From positions 1 through 64,000 of the forward strand of contig NZ_JABSQR010000024.1 of NCBI RefSeq assembly GCF_013215705.1: DNA of 64,000 bases, given 5' to 3'. A program made the position numbers and the translations under genes. This document shows positions 1-10,600 of this stretch, piece after piece. Below the pieces are notes generated by a model. That model made no database searches. It had not been told where the DNA came from and saw only the letters and a program-made list of their open reading frames with translations. Source of the DNA: Moritella sp. (GTDB taxonomy: Bacteria > Pseudomonadota > Gammaproteobacteria > Enterobacterales > Moritellaceae). The stretch's first letter is position 1, and every line of letters starts with the position of its first letter.

Positions 1-1
1 A

Positions 2-157
2 AAAGGCCGCTTAGTGAACAAAATTAGTCCTTGTATACACTGTCGGAAAAATTATGGTCGCGCGCTAAATGACGGAACGATGGGAACGAGTCATTTACAT
101 AAAGATGGTCGTGAGTATTTACCTACAGGGGAACTTGATAACCTCGCTGCTGGTTAA
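2..157 (+). CDS. C-terminal end of an unidentified protein (5' end outside window)
   Basis: An open frame enters from the left edge and ends at TAA 155-157, giving about 51 residues. It contains the short motif SPCIHC followed by a basic, glycine-rich tail ending in NLAAG. The PCxxC pattern is used for zinc binding in cytidine-deaminase-like toxins and also in unrelated zinc sites, so it only hints at function. The gene is convergent with ppkA, with 52 bases between the two stop codons. The family is not recognised. Because effectors often sit at the edges of T6SS loci, a toxin C-terminus is possible, but that is a guess. Confidence 0.4.
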   Translation, partial: KGRLVNKISPCIHCRKNYGRALNDGTMGTSHLHKDGREYLPTGELDNLAAG

Positions 158-209
158 CGAGCATGCCCCTGTATAAAATACCACATATTGGTTTTCTGGT
201 TTTCTGCAT

Positions 210-2144
210 TTAAATTAAATCTGCTTGTCCCTTATCTGCTTTGGTAAACAAACTTTCCGCTTTTTTAATCACTCTTGGGTCTGATTTTATTTTACCTGTC
301 ACGATCAGTTTTAAGTAACGATTGGCTAAGTCTCGACGTAGTTTGATTAACGGTTTAAAGTTTACTGGCAAATATTGATTATATTTAATCTGTTGCATAT
401 AAATACGATCCAGTGATTTTTGATTTTTCGCATTTTTGATTGCGCCAGTCCAATCATCAAATCTGTCTTGGTAAAATATTTCCGCCGCATCGAAAGGAAA
501 TTCTCCGCTTTGTTCTGATACTTGATAGTCAGTGAGCGTGTTAATTGCAGATATTAACTCGGGCTGTGTTAATAAGGTTTGTAGCTCAGGTACCGAATCT
601 TTAAATAGCAGCTCTCCAGGGGCAAGCAGGGTGTTAATTTGACGGTAATTATAATCGCTTACAGCAGTTTGTAGCTGTTTAGCATATAAACTGATGGCTT
701 GCTCGGACGGGATAATTTTGTAATCCGCATCAACTTGTTTAATATCCTGCTCTAGGGTAAATAGATCCATGCCATCGCTATCAGGTTTATAATTGGCCTG
801 TAATAACCGTTGCTCAATATTAGCGACCAGGATTGATCGGGCTGATTCTCTTTGACCTTGCACATACCGCTCTATATCGGTGAGCTTGACCGAGTCAGGA
901 TACAGCGTCATTGTCTCTGCGATTAACGCTGACATGTGGTAGAAATCTGGATAACGTGAGTTTGGATCCTGCATAATGCGGTTTACCTTGGCAATATGAT
1001 AATCGATCACCTCATCACGTTTTTGGCGCAAAACACCGGCTTTAATGGTCAAGGTTTTAGTATCTAAATCAGCTAATGAATTCATAAATACTTCAACACT
1101 TGACTTAACTAAACCGTCCACACTGGATATATGCGCTTGCTGCGTGATTTGCTGTTTAGTGATCACATTTTCCATATAATAAAAATAACCAACAGAACCT
1201 AATACGGTGAGTAACGGCAAGACAGTTGAAAACACCGGGAACGGTTTGCGGGCTAGTTTAGCTTGCCACTGTTGGATGCTGACTGGACGTTCTGCATTTT
1301 TTAGTGCCAGTGCTGAACGCAACATGGCCCAATTCTTACTACTCAGTTTAGTTAACTTTTTAGCGGTGATCTTATCAGTAATGGCTTGATCTGCCGGCTT
1401 ACGCAAATACGGGTGTTTACTTGACAGTAATTCATAAAATATACAACCGAGTGAAAACAAATCATCACTTTCTGATGGTTGCTGACCCTGCAGTAACTCG
1501 GCACTGGCATACGCCGGTGTATATCCACTTAATGCGTTATGATGTTCAACATTATCACCGGCAAATTTATCGGCATGATCCTGCAGTACGCGTGCGACAC
1601 CAAAATCAAAAACCTTAATATCACCATTGCGGGTATGCATGATATTGGCAGGTTTTAAATCTGTGTGCACGATGCCATTTTTGTGTGCAAACTTAAGTGC
1701 ATTAGCGACTTGCGAAATGATTTTTTCAGCACCTTTATACGTCAGACCTTTGGGTTTTGACCGGGAAATAACTTGATCAAGGGTTTCACCATCCAGCCAC
1801 TCCATAATGATAAAGCACAGTTTATCTTCTTTATCGACATCATAAACACGAATGATATTAGGGTGGGAGAGCGCCATGGTTTTATGTGCTTCTCTAAACA
1901 GTAACTGCTGTGCTTCTTTGTTTTTAGTATATTGTGGTTGCAGGACTTTTATCGCTACGTAAGGATCATCAACGCCCGCTTTGCTTAATAGTAAGTCTTT
2001 GGCTTTATATATATCACTCATACCGCCAGAACCAATATGTGCTTCTAACTCATAACGGTCTTTTAATATTCGTCCTGTAAGCGTAGCTGTATCAACTTCG
2101 TCTTTTGAACTAGTGCTATCTAATAGCGTTTTATCTTGTACCAC
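210..2144 (-). CDS. ppkA: T6SS-associated Ser/Thr protein kinase PpkA
   Basis: A membrane-anchored Hanks-type kinase expected to phosphorylate the T6SS FHA protein and so license assembly. Visible kinase features are the glycine loop GSGGMSDIY (about 38-46), the VAIK lysine (K66), the catalytic loop HTDLKPAN (160-167, an HTD variant of HRD) and DFG (180-182). One transmembrane segment follows at about 303-323, then a periplasmic region of about 320 residues, which is the usual PpkA layout. The minus-strand gene is divergent from the tagH operon. Its opposing phosphatase pppA is inside that operon at 11909. The protein is 644 residues, typical for a short PpkA. Family assignment is firm; the substrate is inferred from family knowledge. 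Confidence 0.9.
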   Translation of the reverse strand: MVQDKTLLDSTSSKDEVDTATLTGRILKDRYELEAHIGSGGMSDIYKAKDLLLSKAGVDDPYVAIKVLQPQYTKNKEAQQLLFREAHKTMALSHPNIIRVYDVDKEDKLCFIIMEWLDGETLDQVISRSKPKGLTYKGAEKIISQVANALKFAHKNGIVHTDLKPANIMHTRNGDIKVFDFGVARVLQDHADKFAGDNVEHHNALSGYTPAYASAELLQGQQPSESDDLFSLGCIFYELLSSKHPYLRKPADQAITDKITAKKLTKLSSKNWAMLRSALALKNAERPVSIQQWQAKLARKPFPVFSTVLPLLTVLGSVGYFYYMENVITKQQITQQAHISSVDGLVKSSVEVFMNSLADLDTKTLTIKAGVLRQKRDEVIDYHIAKVNRIMQDPNSRYPDFYHMSALIAETMTLYPDSVKLTDIERYVQGQRESARSILVANIEQRLLQANYKPDSDGMDLFTLEQDIKQVDADYKIIPSEQAISLYAKQLQTAVSDYNYRQINTLLAPGELLFKDSVPELQTLLTQPELISAINTLTDYQVSEQSGEFPFDAAEIFYQDRFDDWTGAIKNAKNQKSLDRIYMQQIKYNQYLPVNFKPLIKLRRDLANRYLKLIVTGKIKSDPRVIKKAESLFTKADKGQADLI

Positions 2145-2793
2145 ACTACACTCCTTGTTCTGTTTGAATAACGTAATTTATATAAAGTACTAGTTCCGTC
2201 TAGCACTTTGGTATTGAATTTTGTTTTTTATTGAATTTAATACTTTAGTTAACTTTCATATTAATAGTTAAAATTTATTGTTTATCATTGTTGTTTACTA
2301 TGCTGTTTATCAATTGCGATGCAACGGTTATGCTGTTTTTACATTAATGTTCTAAATATGTTGGTAAGAACAGGTTTGCAGGTTAAGTTGTTGTTACTTA
2401 TCAACTTTACGTCTTAGTTGTTAGCTGTCCATATAGGTTTAAAGCACCACTAAAGAGATTTTATATAAATACCATTTGACGACTTATATAAACACTCTTT
2501 TGTTATTGGATATTAATTAGTTTAATTTTGGTAACGTCAATCAGCATACACATTTATTTGTCGGAAATAGTATTAAATGTAGTATTAGATATCTGTTTAT
2601 TTTGTAAATGTAGCGGATTCACTTGTTTGACTTGACTGCACATATTTGGTTTTATAGTTGTAACAGTATGTATTTGGATATGAATATATATTTCATATAA
2701 ATAGTATTGCTATGAAGTTTCAAGATGATTTCATAAATAGGTTTAGCAGGATATTTATTTAGTGTTAACAATAGATAAGTCAAGGAATGACAA
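2145..2793. other. 649-bp AT-rich divergent intergenic region between ppkA and tagH
   Basis: I see no gene here. The stretch is clearly more AT-rich than its surroundings and must carry the promoters for ppkA (leftward) and the tagH operon (rightward). I found no convincing sigma-54 -24/-12 pair by eye. The composition would suit silencing by an H-NS-like protein, which is common for T6SS loci, but that is inferred from composition alone. Confidence 0.5.
2627..2655 (+). promoter_or_regulatory. Candidate sigma-70 promoter for the tagH operon
   Basis: A TTGACT -35 element (2627-2632) and a TTTTAT -10 element (2650-2655) are separated by exactly 17 bases. The -35 matches consensus at 5 of 6 bases and the -10 at 4 of 6. 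It would give a leader of about 130 bases before tagH. In such AT-rich sequence chance matches are likely, so this is tentative. Confidence 0.3.
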
Positions 2794-4170
2794 ATGGGAC
2801 TGTTTTTATCTGTAATTAGCTATCAACAATTATCACCAAATTTACAAGCTAACTTTACCCTTGAAGGTGCTTCAGCCGTGATTGGCCGTTCAGATGCCAG
2901 TGATTGGGTGCTACCAGATGGCGATAAAATATTATCTGGCTGCCACGCCGAACTCACGTTAGTGATGGATAAATATTATATTACCGACGTATCGACCAAT
3001 GGTGTGTTCATCAACGAGTCCACAAAACCGCTTGGTAAAGGCAATCGACACGCGTTGACCACTGGTGAGCAGATTATACTGGGTGAGTACGTTATTGAAG
3101 TGGTTATCGAATCTGCATTATCTGACGATAACCAAACTTCCGCTCATTTAGAACCTAACCAACAAGTGTCTAGCTTTTCTTCTTTTACTTCATCGTCGAT
3201 GCCTCAGACCGATCGCGAGATAAATATACCATCAGTGCCTCATCACAGCCTCAGTGATCCATTTTTAGAAGGCAGTGAGATGGACGACAGTTTAGTTCTA
3301 GAGAGTAATTTTATCCCTGATGATTGGAATTGGGATCAAGAAGGTCAGACCCCAGACGTTCAAAAAATGCTAAATAATCCGCAAATCGACGCAGCGAAAC
3401 TATTACCGACCAAAACTTTACCGACAAAAACTTTACCGTCAGAAATAGCACCGACAAAAGCAGTCTCGGCAAAAATAACACCGAAACAAACAGTTGCTGT
3501 TGACGCCAATAACAGTAGCAACCGCCGCCGTAATACAGACAAGGTGATTGAATCACCTCAGGTGGCAGCTAAACCGAACAAACCAACCGTTGCAAATACT
3601 GACAACATGATGGCATTGCTGAAAGGTCTAGGTATCGACAAGTCACCAGTTGATGGCGATGAAGAATGGTGGTTTGACCTAGGCGCATCAATGCGAACCA
3701 TTAATGAAGAACTTATGTCATCACTGCGAGAGCGCGCTGCATTCAAGAATAAATTTCGTGTAAACCACACCATGTTTCAAATTAAAGAAAATAACCCGTT
3801 TAAATTTTCTGCTTCTGTAGATGATTTATTTCGTAATTTATACCTACGTAGTAACGGCAGTTTCATGTCGACGAACAAAGCCATCACAGAAGCTTTTGGG
3901 GATTTACGCCAGCATGAACAAAGTATGCGTGCGGGTCTAGAAGGTGCCGTGGTTGGTATCTTAGATCAATTAGCGCCAGACAATATGCAGGAAGAGCAGG
4001 GCGAACAAGGCTTTTTTGCGAAATTTAATCGTAGTAATAAAGAGCAGAAGCTGTGGCGTCACTTTATTGAAATGCATGAAGATATCCGTAACGAGATCAC
4101 CGTTAACCGCGAAAGTATTCTTTCCGATGCGTTTGTTCGGGCTTATGAAAATAAACAGAAACAGGGATAA
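2794..4170 (+). CDS. tagH: T6SS FHA-domain protein TagH (Fha)
   Basis: A cytoplasmic phosphothreonine-reader protein that in other systems is phosphorylated by PpkA and promotes T6SS assembly. The N-terminal FHA domain is visible from the GRSDAS motif (31-36), SGCHAE (48-53) and STNGVFIN (67-74). A long low-complexity linker contains tandem TKTLP repeats at about residues 204-215. The C-terminal region of about 190 residues matches the TagH-type C-terminal domain. It is the first gene of the structural operon, and its stop lies just before the tssJ reading frame. The start ATG is preceded by AAGGAATGACAA, a good ribosome binding site. The linker repeat is DNA-level (about 3404-3440) and could vary in copy number. 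Confidence 0.88.
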   Translation: MGLFLSVISYQQLSPNLQANFTLEGASAVIGRSDASDWVLPDGDKILSGCHAELTLVMDKYYITDVSTNGVFINESTKPLGKGNRHALTTGEQIILGEYVIEVVIESALSDDNQTSAHLEPNQQVSSFSSFTSSSMPQTDREINIPSVPHHSLSDPFLEGSEMDDSLVLESNFIPDDWNWDQEGQTPDVQKMLNNPQIDAAKLLPTKTLPTKTLPSEIAPTKAVSAKITPKQTVAVDANNSSNRRRNTDKVIESPQVAAKPNKPTVANTDNMMALLKGLGIDKSPVDGDEEWWFDLGASMRTINEELMSSLRERAAFKNKFRVNHTMFQIKENNPFKFSASVDDLFRNLYLRSNGSFMSTNKAITEAFGDLRQHEQSMRAGLEGAVVGILDQLAPDNMQEEQGEQGFFAKFNRSNKEQKLWRHFIEMHEDIRNEITVNRESILSDAFVRAYENKQKQG

Positions 4171-4230
4171 CAGATGCTGAGTAATCAACCTTCTTTATTT
4201 AAAATCCAACTTATTAATACAGGTAAATAC

Positions 4231-4752
4231 ATGAACCTATCTAATCGTAATCGTAATCGCAACCGGAATATTAACCTTAACTTTAATCGTTTTAACCGCA
4301 TTATCTTTATGTGTTTGGCATTGTTAACCGTAACGAGTATCTCAGGCTGTTCGATGATGAACTTTTTTGTTACGCCATCGACAACATTGAATTTTGTTGC
4401 GTCTAAAAATTTAAACCCGGACATGGAAACACGCCCGTCACCTGTAGTAGTGAAGGTGTTTGAGCTGGCAAGTCGTGGGCCAATTGAAACAGCTGATTTC
4501 TTTAGTTTGTATTCTGATTATGAACAGATCTTAGGACCTGAGTTACTGAACAAAGAAGAGTTGGTATTTAATCCTGGTCAACGATTGACTTACACACGTG
4601 AGCTCAACAAAAATACCCGCTTTATTGCGGTGTTAGTTGCCTATCAAGATATTGAAAATTCACGCTGGCGTGATGTCATTGCGGTAGACCCTAAATCTTA
4701 TGACGATTTTAGCGTATACCTAGAAAAACTCAGCGTATTTATACGTGATTAA
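4231..4752 (+). CDS. tssJ: T6SS outer-membrane lipoprotein TssJ
   Basis: A lipoprotein that anchors the TssJLM membrane complex to the outer membrane and binds the periplasmic part of TssM. The signal peptide ends in lipobox SISGC with the lipidated Cys at residue 40. The +2 residue is Ser, consistent with outer-membrane sorting. The mature part has the small beta-sandwich TssJ pattern (VVKVFELAS, FNPGQRL). The n-region is an unusual Asn-Arg repeat encoded by a 6-bp tandem (AATCGT-like, 4243-4266). I chose ATG 4231, with AGGT upstream. An in-frame ATG at 4174 with AGGG 7 bases upstream, 3 bases after the tagH stop, would add 19 residues and is a serious alternative. Confidence 0.85.
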   Translation: MNLSNRNRNRNRNINLNFNRFNRIIFMCLALLTVTSISGCSMMNFFVTPSTTLNFVASKNLNPDMETRPSPVVVKVFELASRGPIETADFFSLYSDYEQILGPELLNKEELVFNPGQRLTYTRELNKNTRFIAVLVAYQDIENSRWRDVIAVDPKSYDDFSVYLEKLSVFIRD

Positions 4753-4805
4753 TCATCCTTTTGTTTTAGTTGCGAAGATCCGCCCGTTTATGAGTGATAA
4801 CCGTT

Positions 4806-6143
4806 ATGAGTGATTACAGCAAAGTTGCATGGAGTGAGGGTATGTTCCTTCGCCCACAACATTTTCAACAGCAAGATCGTTATCATAGTTATGTGCAACG
4901 ACGTTTGTTACAAACATCGGGATCGCACCAATGGGGCGTAGTTGACCTTTGCATTGATGATGATTTATTAGGGTTAGGACGATTCGCACTGACTGACTTT
5001 GAAGGCATCTTTAATGATGGTACCCACATTAAAATGCCATCACAGGCCACATTGCCATCGCCGTTATTGATCCCGCCGGGCACGATAGATTGTAATATTG
5101 TGTTAGCGCTGGCCATTGATAAAAGCACTGGACTTAACATCATCAGTAGTGATGACGACGGTGTTATTGCCCGCTATTTAAACGTGTACAAGGATGTTAT
5201 TGATACATCATTAGAGAGTCTGCCTGTTGAATCCATTGCTATGGCGAAGTTAAGTGCAGAATTGAAACTGGCTAATCAAGATTTAACCGGTTATGTCACG
5301 GTACCAATCGCACGGGTGATTAATGTCAGCGATGCTGGTGATATCAAGCTGGATAAAAAGTTTATTGCCCCTTGCCTGAGTATCGGTTCGGCGAGCCACT
5401 TGGTTGATTACTTAAATGAAGTGACAGGTATGGTCGGGCAACGCGCTGAAGCCATTGCCGCACGTTTAACCAAAGGACAAGGGCAGGGGCAAGCATCGAC
5501 AGTTGCAGATTACATGATGCTGCAGTTTTTAAATCGCATAGAGCCTTTGTTGATGCATCACATACAGCAACGCACTCTGCATCCCGAACGCCTTTTTGAG
5601 TTGTTTATCTCGATTTCAGGTGAACTGTCAACCTTTTACAGTGAAACCAAAAGGGCTGCCAAAATGCCTGTGTATCAGCATGATCACTTGGCAGCAACGT
5701 TTGGCAGTAGCATGTCGTTGTTGACGCAAACACTGAGTGTGGTGGTCGATCATACTGCCGTAGCCTTAGTCTTAACGCAGAAGAAATTTGGCATTTATGT
5801 GGCACAACTTGCCGATAAATCACTATTAGAAAACAGTATTTTAGTATTGGCTGTAAAAGCCAATATGGCGGTACAGGATATAACTAAAAACTTACCAGGA
5901 CAGATAAAAATTGGGCCGGTTGAAATGATCCGAGATCTGGTCAATGTTCAGCTTCCTGGGATCAGCGTAACCGCGTTACCAGTTGCTCCAAGGCAGATCC
6001 CTTATCACGCTGGCAGTTTTTATTTTCAACTCGATAGTAGTAGTGAATATTGGCACAAATTAAAAAATAGTGGCGGTATCGCTATTCATTTATCTGGCCA
6101 ATTTCCAGGACTCGCAATGGAATTGTGGTCGATAAAGCAATAA
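4806..6143 (+). CDS. tssK: T6SS baseplate protein TssK
   Basis: Baseplate-to-membrane-complex connector, forming trimers that link TssFG wedges to TssL/TssM. The family signature MFLRPQHFQQQDRY is at residues 13-26, and the length of 445 residues is standard. The start at ATG 4806 gives MSDYSKVAWSEG, the expected N-terminus. A GTG four codons upstream is possible but has no clear ribosome binding site. It lies between tssJ and tssL, the usual order tssJ-K-L-M. Confidence 0.93.
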   Translation: MSDYSKVAWSEGMFLRPQHFQQQDRYHSYVQRRLLQTSGSHQWGVVDLCIDDDLLGLGRFALTDFEGIFNDGTHIKMPSQATLPSPLLIPPGTIDCNIVLALAIDKSTGLNIISSDDDGVIARYLNVYKDVIDTSLESLPVESIAMAKLSAELKLANQDLTGYVTVPIARVINVSDAGDIKLDKKFIAPCLSIGSASHLVDYLNEVTGMVGQRAEAIAARLTKGQGQGQASTVADYMMLQFLNRIEPLLMHHIQQRTLHPERLFELFISISGELSTFYSETKRAAKMPVYQHDHLAATFGSSMSLLTQTLSVVVDHTAVALVLTQKKFGIYVAQLADKSLLENSILVLAVKANMAVQDITKNLPGQIKIGPVEMIRDLVNVQLPGISVTALPVAPRQIPYHAGSFYFQLDSSSEYWHKLKNSGGIAIHLSGQFPGLAMELWSIKQ

Positions 6144-6241
6144 CGATCAGACGTTATTAAGAGTTATCAGGAATTATTAGGAATTATTTTGACAGTGATG
6201 ATTAACATGGACCGTTTAGTAGTAAGCAGGGATAGATTAGT

Positions 6242-7600
6242 ATGAGCGAAAAAACGATATTTAAACCCAGACCTGGAGGACGCAGTCAACCTGCGCCTGC
6301 AGCGCCTCGTTCTACGGCGAATGGCAATGTGGTGCCTAAACCTGGGATTGCCGCGGCAGAGGAAAATACTTTATTTGTGCACCCCCAAAATAAAGCGCTT
6401 AATCAGACGATCCTAACCATAGGTGCTAATCCACTGATTGAGCATGCCGGTTTGATATTATCCTTGATCAATCAGATTAAAGTGAATATTGAGTATGAAA
6501 AAGTGGATGTGTTACACGGGCAATGCGTGGGCATGGTGGATAAATATGAACGCCAACTACACGCACTAAAATACGACAATAAATTGAGTGGTAAAACAGA
6601 AACGACGGACAACAAACTGATTGATGCGGCTAAGTTTTGTGTTTGCGCATTTATTGATGAAACAGTGATGACAATGCCTTGGGGACGGAATAGTGCATGG
6701 GCGCAAAACTCACTGCAAAGCCATTTTTATCACCAAACATTTGGTGGTGAACATTTCTATACGCTGTTGGATGAGTCTGTTGCCAATATGGTCGAAATGG
6801 CTGATATCGTTGAATTACAATATCTTTGTTTATCATTAGGTTATCAAGGTAAATATCGGGTAACGAAAAATGCGGATCAGTTAATCGAATCACTACGTGA
6901 CAAGCTCGGGCTGGCATTGAAAAATCATCACGGACGTAAAGAAAAGCGTTTATCGGATAATTTACAAGTGATCGAAGTGGGTGGTGAAAAATCTAAATTT
7001 GAACTGCCGATTTGGGTGACAGCCTCTATCGCGGGTGCATTACTGGTGGCCAGTTTTATTGGTTTACGTTTAGAAGTGAATGAACAAGCAGATCTAGTCT
7101 ATCAGCAAGTACTGGATCTGGTTGATCGTCAGCCTGAAGTGTCTGCAGCCGTGAGTGCTAGTTCATTAACGTTAAAATTAGAACAGTTATTACAAACTGA
7201 AATTATGCGTAATATTGTCGTTGTTCGAGAATTGTCAGATCGTATCCGGATCCGGATAACCAGCTCAGACCTATTTGCCAGTGGCAGCGACCAAATTAAT
7301 CCGGCATATCAACCTATCATACGTAAAATAGCGCGCACGCTAGAATCCACTCAAGGGCAGATCTTAATTACCGGCCATACCGACAAACAACAAATTATCT
7401 CGAGTCGCTATCCTTCTAATTGGCACTTATCACTGGCTCGTGCCACAAGCATTGCAGATGTGTTAGCCAAAGACACCCGTTTAGGTGGCAGGTTATTACC
7501 GGAAGGTCGAGGTTCATCCGAACCATTAGCTGTAGAAACCACGTTTAGTCAAGATCAGCATGCGTTAAATCGCCGTGTTGAAATCGATATTTTGAGGTAG
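6242..7600 (+). CDS. tssL: T6SS membrane protein TssL (IcmH/DotU) with C-terminal OmpA-like domain
   Basis: Inner-membrane subunit of the TssJLM complex. After a Pro/Ala-rich N-terminal tail, the DotU/IcmH cytoplasmic helical domain spans about 55-235 (CAFIDETVM core). A single transmembrane helix is at about 254-275, and the periplasmic OmpA-like domain covers about 345-452, with GHTD near 378, an LSLARA stretch and NRRVEI at the end. This is the specialised, extended TssL form whose OmpA part is thought to bind peptidoglycan, which removes the need for a separate TagL anchor. It ends 5 bases before tssM, suggesting translational coupling. Confidence 0.93.
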   Translation: MSEKTIFKPRPGGRSQPAPAAPRSTANGNVVPKPGIAAAEENTLFVHPQNKALNQTILTIGANPLIEHAGLILSLINQIKVNIEYEKVDVLHGQCVGMVDKYERQLHALKYDNKLSGKTETTDNKLIDAAKFCVCAFIDETVMTMPWGRNSAWAQNSLQSHFYHQTFGGEHFYTLLDESVANMVEMADIVELQYLCLSLGYQGKYRVTKNADQLIESLRDKLGLALKNHHGRKEKRLSDNLQVIEVGGEKSKFELPIWVTASIAGALLVASFIGLRLEVNEQADLVYQQVLDLVDRQPEVSAAVSASSLTLKLEQLLQTEIMRNIVVVRELSDRIRIRITSSDLFASGSDQINPAYQPIIRKIARTLESTQGQILITGHTDKQQIISSRYPSNWHLSLARATSIADVLAKDTRLGGRLLPEGRGSSEPLAVETTFSQDQHALNRRVEIDILR

Positions 7601-7605
7601 TAAAG

Positions 7606-10600
7606 ATGTCTTTTAAACAACGTATGTCCAAGTTATTAGCGTTATTTACGTTAAAAACACTGTTTATTGTTATTGGTATTGTTGCCATTGTCGTTTGCGT
7701 TTGGTTAGCGGGTCCGTTAATTGCGATTGACGGTGTCACACCACTCGCCAGTGCCCAAAATCGGTTCGCTTTTTTAGCGATATTATTACTGCTCTGGATC
7801 ATGAGCCTAGTGGTGAAAAAGATCATCGTTAAACGTCAAAATGATAAGTTAGCGCGCGAGATGATCAAAGGTCAAGGCAATGAGAGTGATGACATAGCTG
7901 CTGACCAAGACATTTCAGCTATTGAAGACAAGCTTAAACAAGCAATTAGTATTTTACGTACCGCAAAATTGAGCAAGGGTAAAAGTATTTATCAGTTGCC
8001 TTGGTACGTGCTTATCGGGCCTCCTGGTTCAGGTAAAACCACCGCACTGCAACAGTCGGGTTTACAGTTTCCGTTGCAGAAAGAAATGGGGGTTAATGCG
8101 TTAGCTGGTATTGCGGGTACACGCCATTGTGATTGGTGGTTTACTGACAAAGCGGTGCTGATTGATACCGCTGGGCGTTATACCACGCAAGACAGCAGAA
8201 GTACGACGGATTCAAGGGCGTGGTTTGGATTTTTAGGATTATTAAGACGTTACCGCGCCAAGCAACCGATTAACGGTGCGTTAATTTCAATGAGCCTAGC
8301 AGATTTATTAACCTGCACACAAACAGAGCGTAACTTACATGCGCGGGCCATTAAACAACGTATCCAAGAATTACAGAATCAACTTAACATGACATTTCCA
8401 ATCTATGTCATCTTTACGAAAGCCGATCTTGTTGCCGGGTTTAATGAATACTTTGCTGAACTGAGTGAAGAAGAGCGCGAACAGGCTTGGGGTTTTACCC
8501 TGCCGATGGAAAATAGCGAAGATACCCAAGGGGTGGTGTCTCTGTTTAACAAAGAGTTTTATCAACTTATTGTCAAGATTAACGAAGGCATGCTGCAGCG
8601 TTTAAATGGGGAACGCGATCCGAAAGTACGTGCGCTTATTTATGAATTCCCGAAACAGTTACGTATGTTGCAAAGCGCAGCTGATGATTTCTTAAAAGAG
8701 ATATTTGCGCCCAATGCATTTGAAAAACTTCCCCTGCTGCGTGGTGTGTTTATCGCCAGTGGTCATCAAGCTGGCGATCCAATTGATCGCGTCAGCAGTC
8801 AGATGGCGAGTGGCTTTGGGTTAAAACCAAGTACCCCTCTAACCGCGAATAATAATGAACCAAAAGGCTTTTTCCTTAAATCGGTATTAAACGATATTAT
8901 TTTTGCAGAGCAGAATATTGCCAGTATTAATACCGAACATGCCCGTCAAAATCGTTGGTTACGCCGCACTGCCATTACCTCTATATGTGTTTCTTCTGTG
9001 GTGCTCGGTGCTAGCTGGTGGGCGAGTGCAAACTGGAACCAAACGCTTTCGGCACAGATCAGTGAGGATGTTGCAGCATTCAAGCAGAATGCCAATGGTG
9101 GATTAACAATAACCAGTGATTTAATTACCCTTGCCAATGGCTTAACTATCTTGCGTAATTTACCTACCGGTTATGTCGGTAATTTACCCGAAGGTTGGCC
9201 GAATCATCTTGGATTATACCAAGGCGATCGCTTGGCGCAGGCGACGAACGAAGTATATCAGCGTGCTTTACAGCGCTATTTATTGTCGTATGTATCTCGG
9301 TCACTGGTGAGTGATATGGCCAACAATAAAACCCATATTGATTATCTATATGAAACCTTGAAGACATACTTAATGTTATTTGAGCGTGATTATTACAATG
9401 CTGAGCAGATCAAATCCTGGTTTTCATTCCACCTAGAAAATAATATTCCTGGTGAGGTAAATAAAGAGATGCGTTTAGCGCTTAATGAACATTTAGAAGT
9501 ATTGTTAAACAACAACGCGATACAAGCTGAGTACAATGCACTAGCGGTTAGTGATGCCCGAGATATTCTCCTCGCCGTGCCTTTAGCTGACCGTGCGTTC
9601 GCCCGCATTGAGCAAAAAGCCAAACAAAATCAGTTAGCTGATTTTAAACTGACGAATATGTTACCAAATGAAAGTATTGGCTTATTTTATCGCCACAGTG
9701 GTGAGCCGATGAATAAACCAATTCCAGCGTTATTCACCTATGAAGGCTTTTATAAGGTGTTCTTAACTGAGCATAAACAAATCATCCAAGTATTAACCAA
9801 AGATAGCTGGGTGTATGGCGATGAAGTGAAAGGCATGGGTGATGATGTAGAAGATCAGGTGATTAAGCAGGTTAAAGAGCGCTACTTTAAAGAGTACAGT
9901 TATTACTGGCGTGATTTGATTGATGATATCGCCTTGAAAACATTTGCTACCGCATCGCAGGGTGCTTATATCACTAAGATCTTAACCAGTCCTGAACAGC
10001 CAATACAAAAACTGTTAACGGCGATCCAAGACAATATCGAGTTAACCAAGTTACCGGCTTCCGAAGCGGTTGGTAAAGCGGGTAAGTTAGCAGGTGCCAT
10101 TGCGGCTCACAAAATGCCAAGTGCAACTAACCGTTTTAAACAATATATGCCAAGAGACGTCAGTATCGATGTGGCATTACCTGGCGAATCGGTTGAAAAA
10201 GTATTCCCGGAAATTTTGGCACTTGAAGATACTGAAGTATTACAAATTCAGACGCAAATGAAAAAGGTACATGCATTATTGGCGCAGCTTAATCGTGGCC
10301 AAACCAGCGGTGACAAGATTGTTAACCAGCATGTTAATTTAACACAAGCAGGCGAGCCAATTGCCGAACTGGATAAATTGGTTGAGGATTTACCAAGTCC
10401 CTTTGCCGCTATGATCAAAGGTGTGATTGACAGCACTACAAAAATCTCATTGCAAAGTGCACGTTATCATCTCAATGATGTGTGGCAGGGCACGGTATAT
10501 AACGAATACAAAAAACGTATACGTGGTCGTTACCCGTTTAAGCGTAGTGCGCAAAATGAAGTCAGGATCCGAGATTTCTCTCGTTTCTTTAGCCCACAAG

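Noticed and set aside
125-172. ACAGGGG/CCCCTGT inverted repeat as a terminator of the first partial gene
   Set aside because: Only 7 bp with a 34-base loop and no T-run; most of it is inside the coding sequence.
2145-2793. Sigma-54 promoter for VasH-type control
   Set aside because: No GG-N10-GC pair with reasonable surrounding consensus was seen, and no sigma-54 activator gene is in the window.
3404-3440. Short tandem repeats resembling a CRISPR-like array
   Set aside because: They are in-frame TKTLP repeats in the low-complexity linker of TagH, with no spacers.
4794-4806. GTG 4794 as the tssK start
   Set aside because: ATG 4806 gives the conserved MSDYSKVAWSEG start; the GTG would add four unconserved residues without a ribosome binding site.
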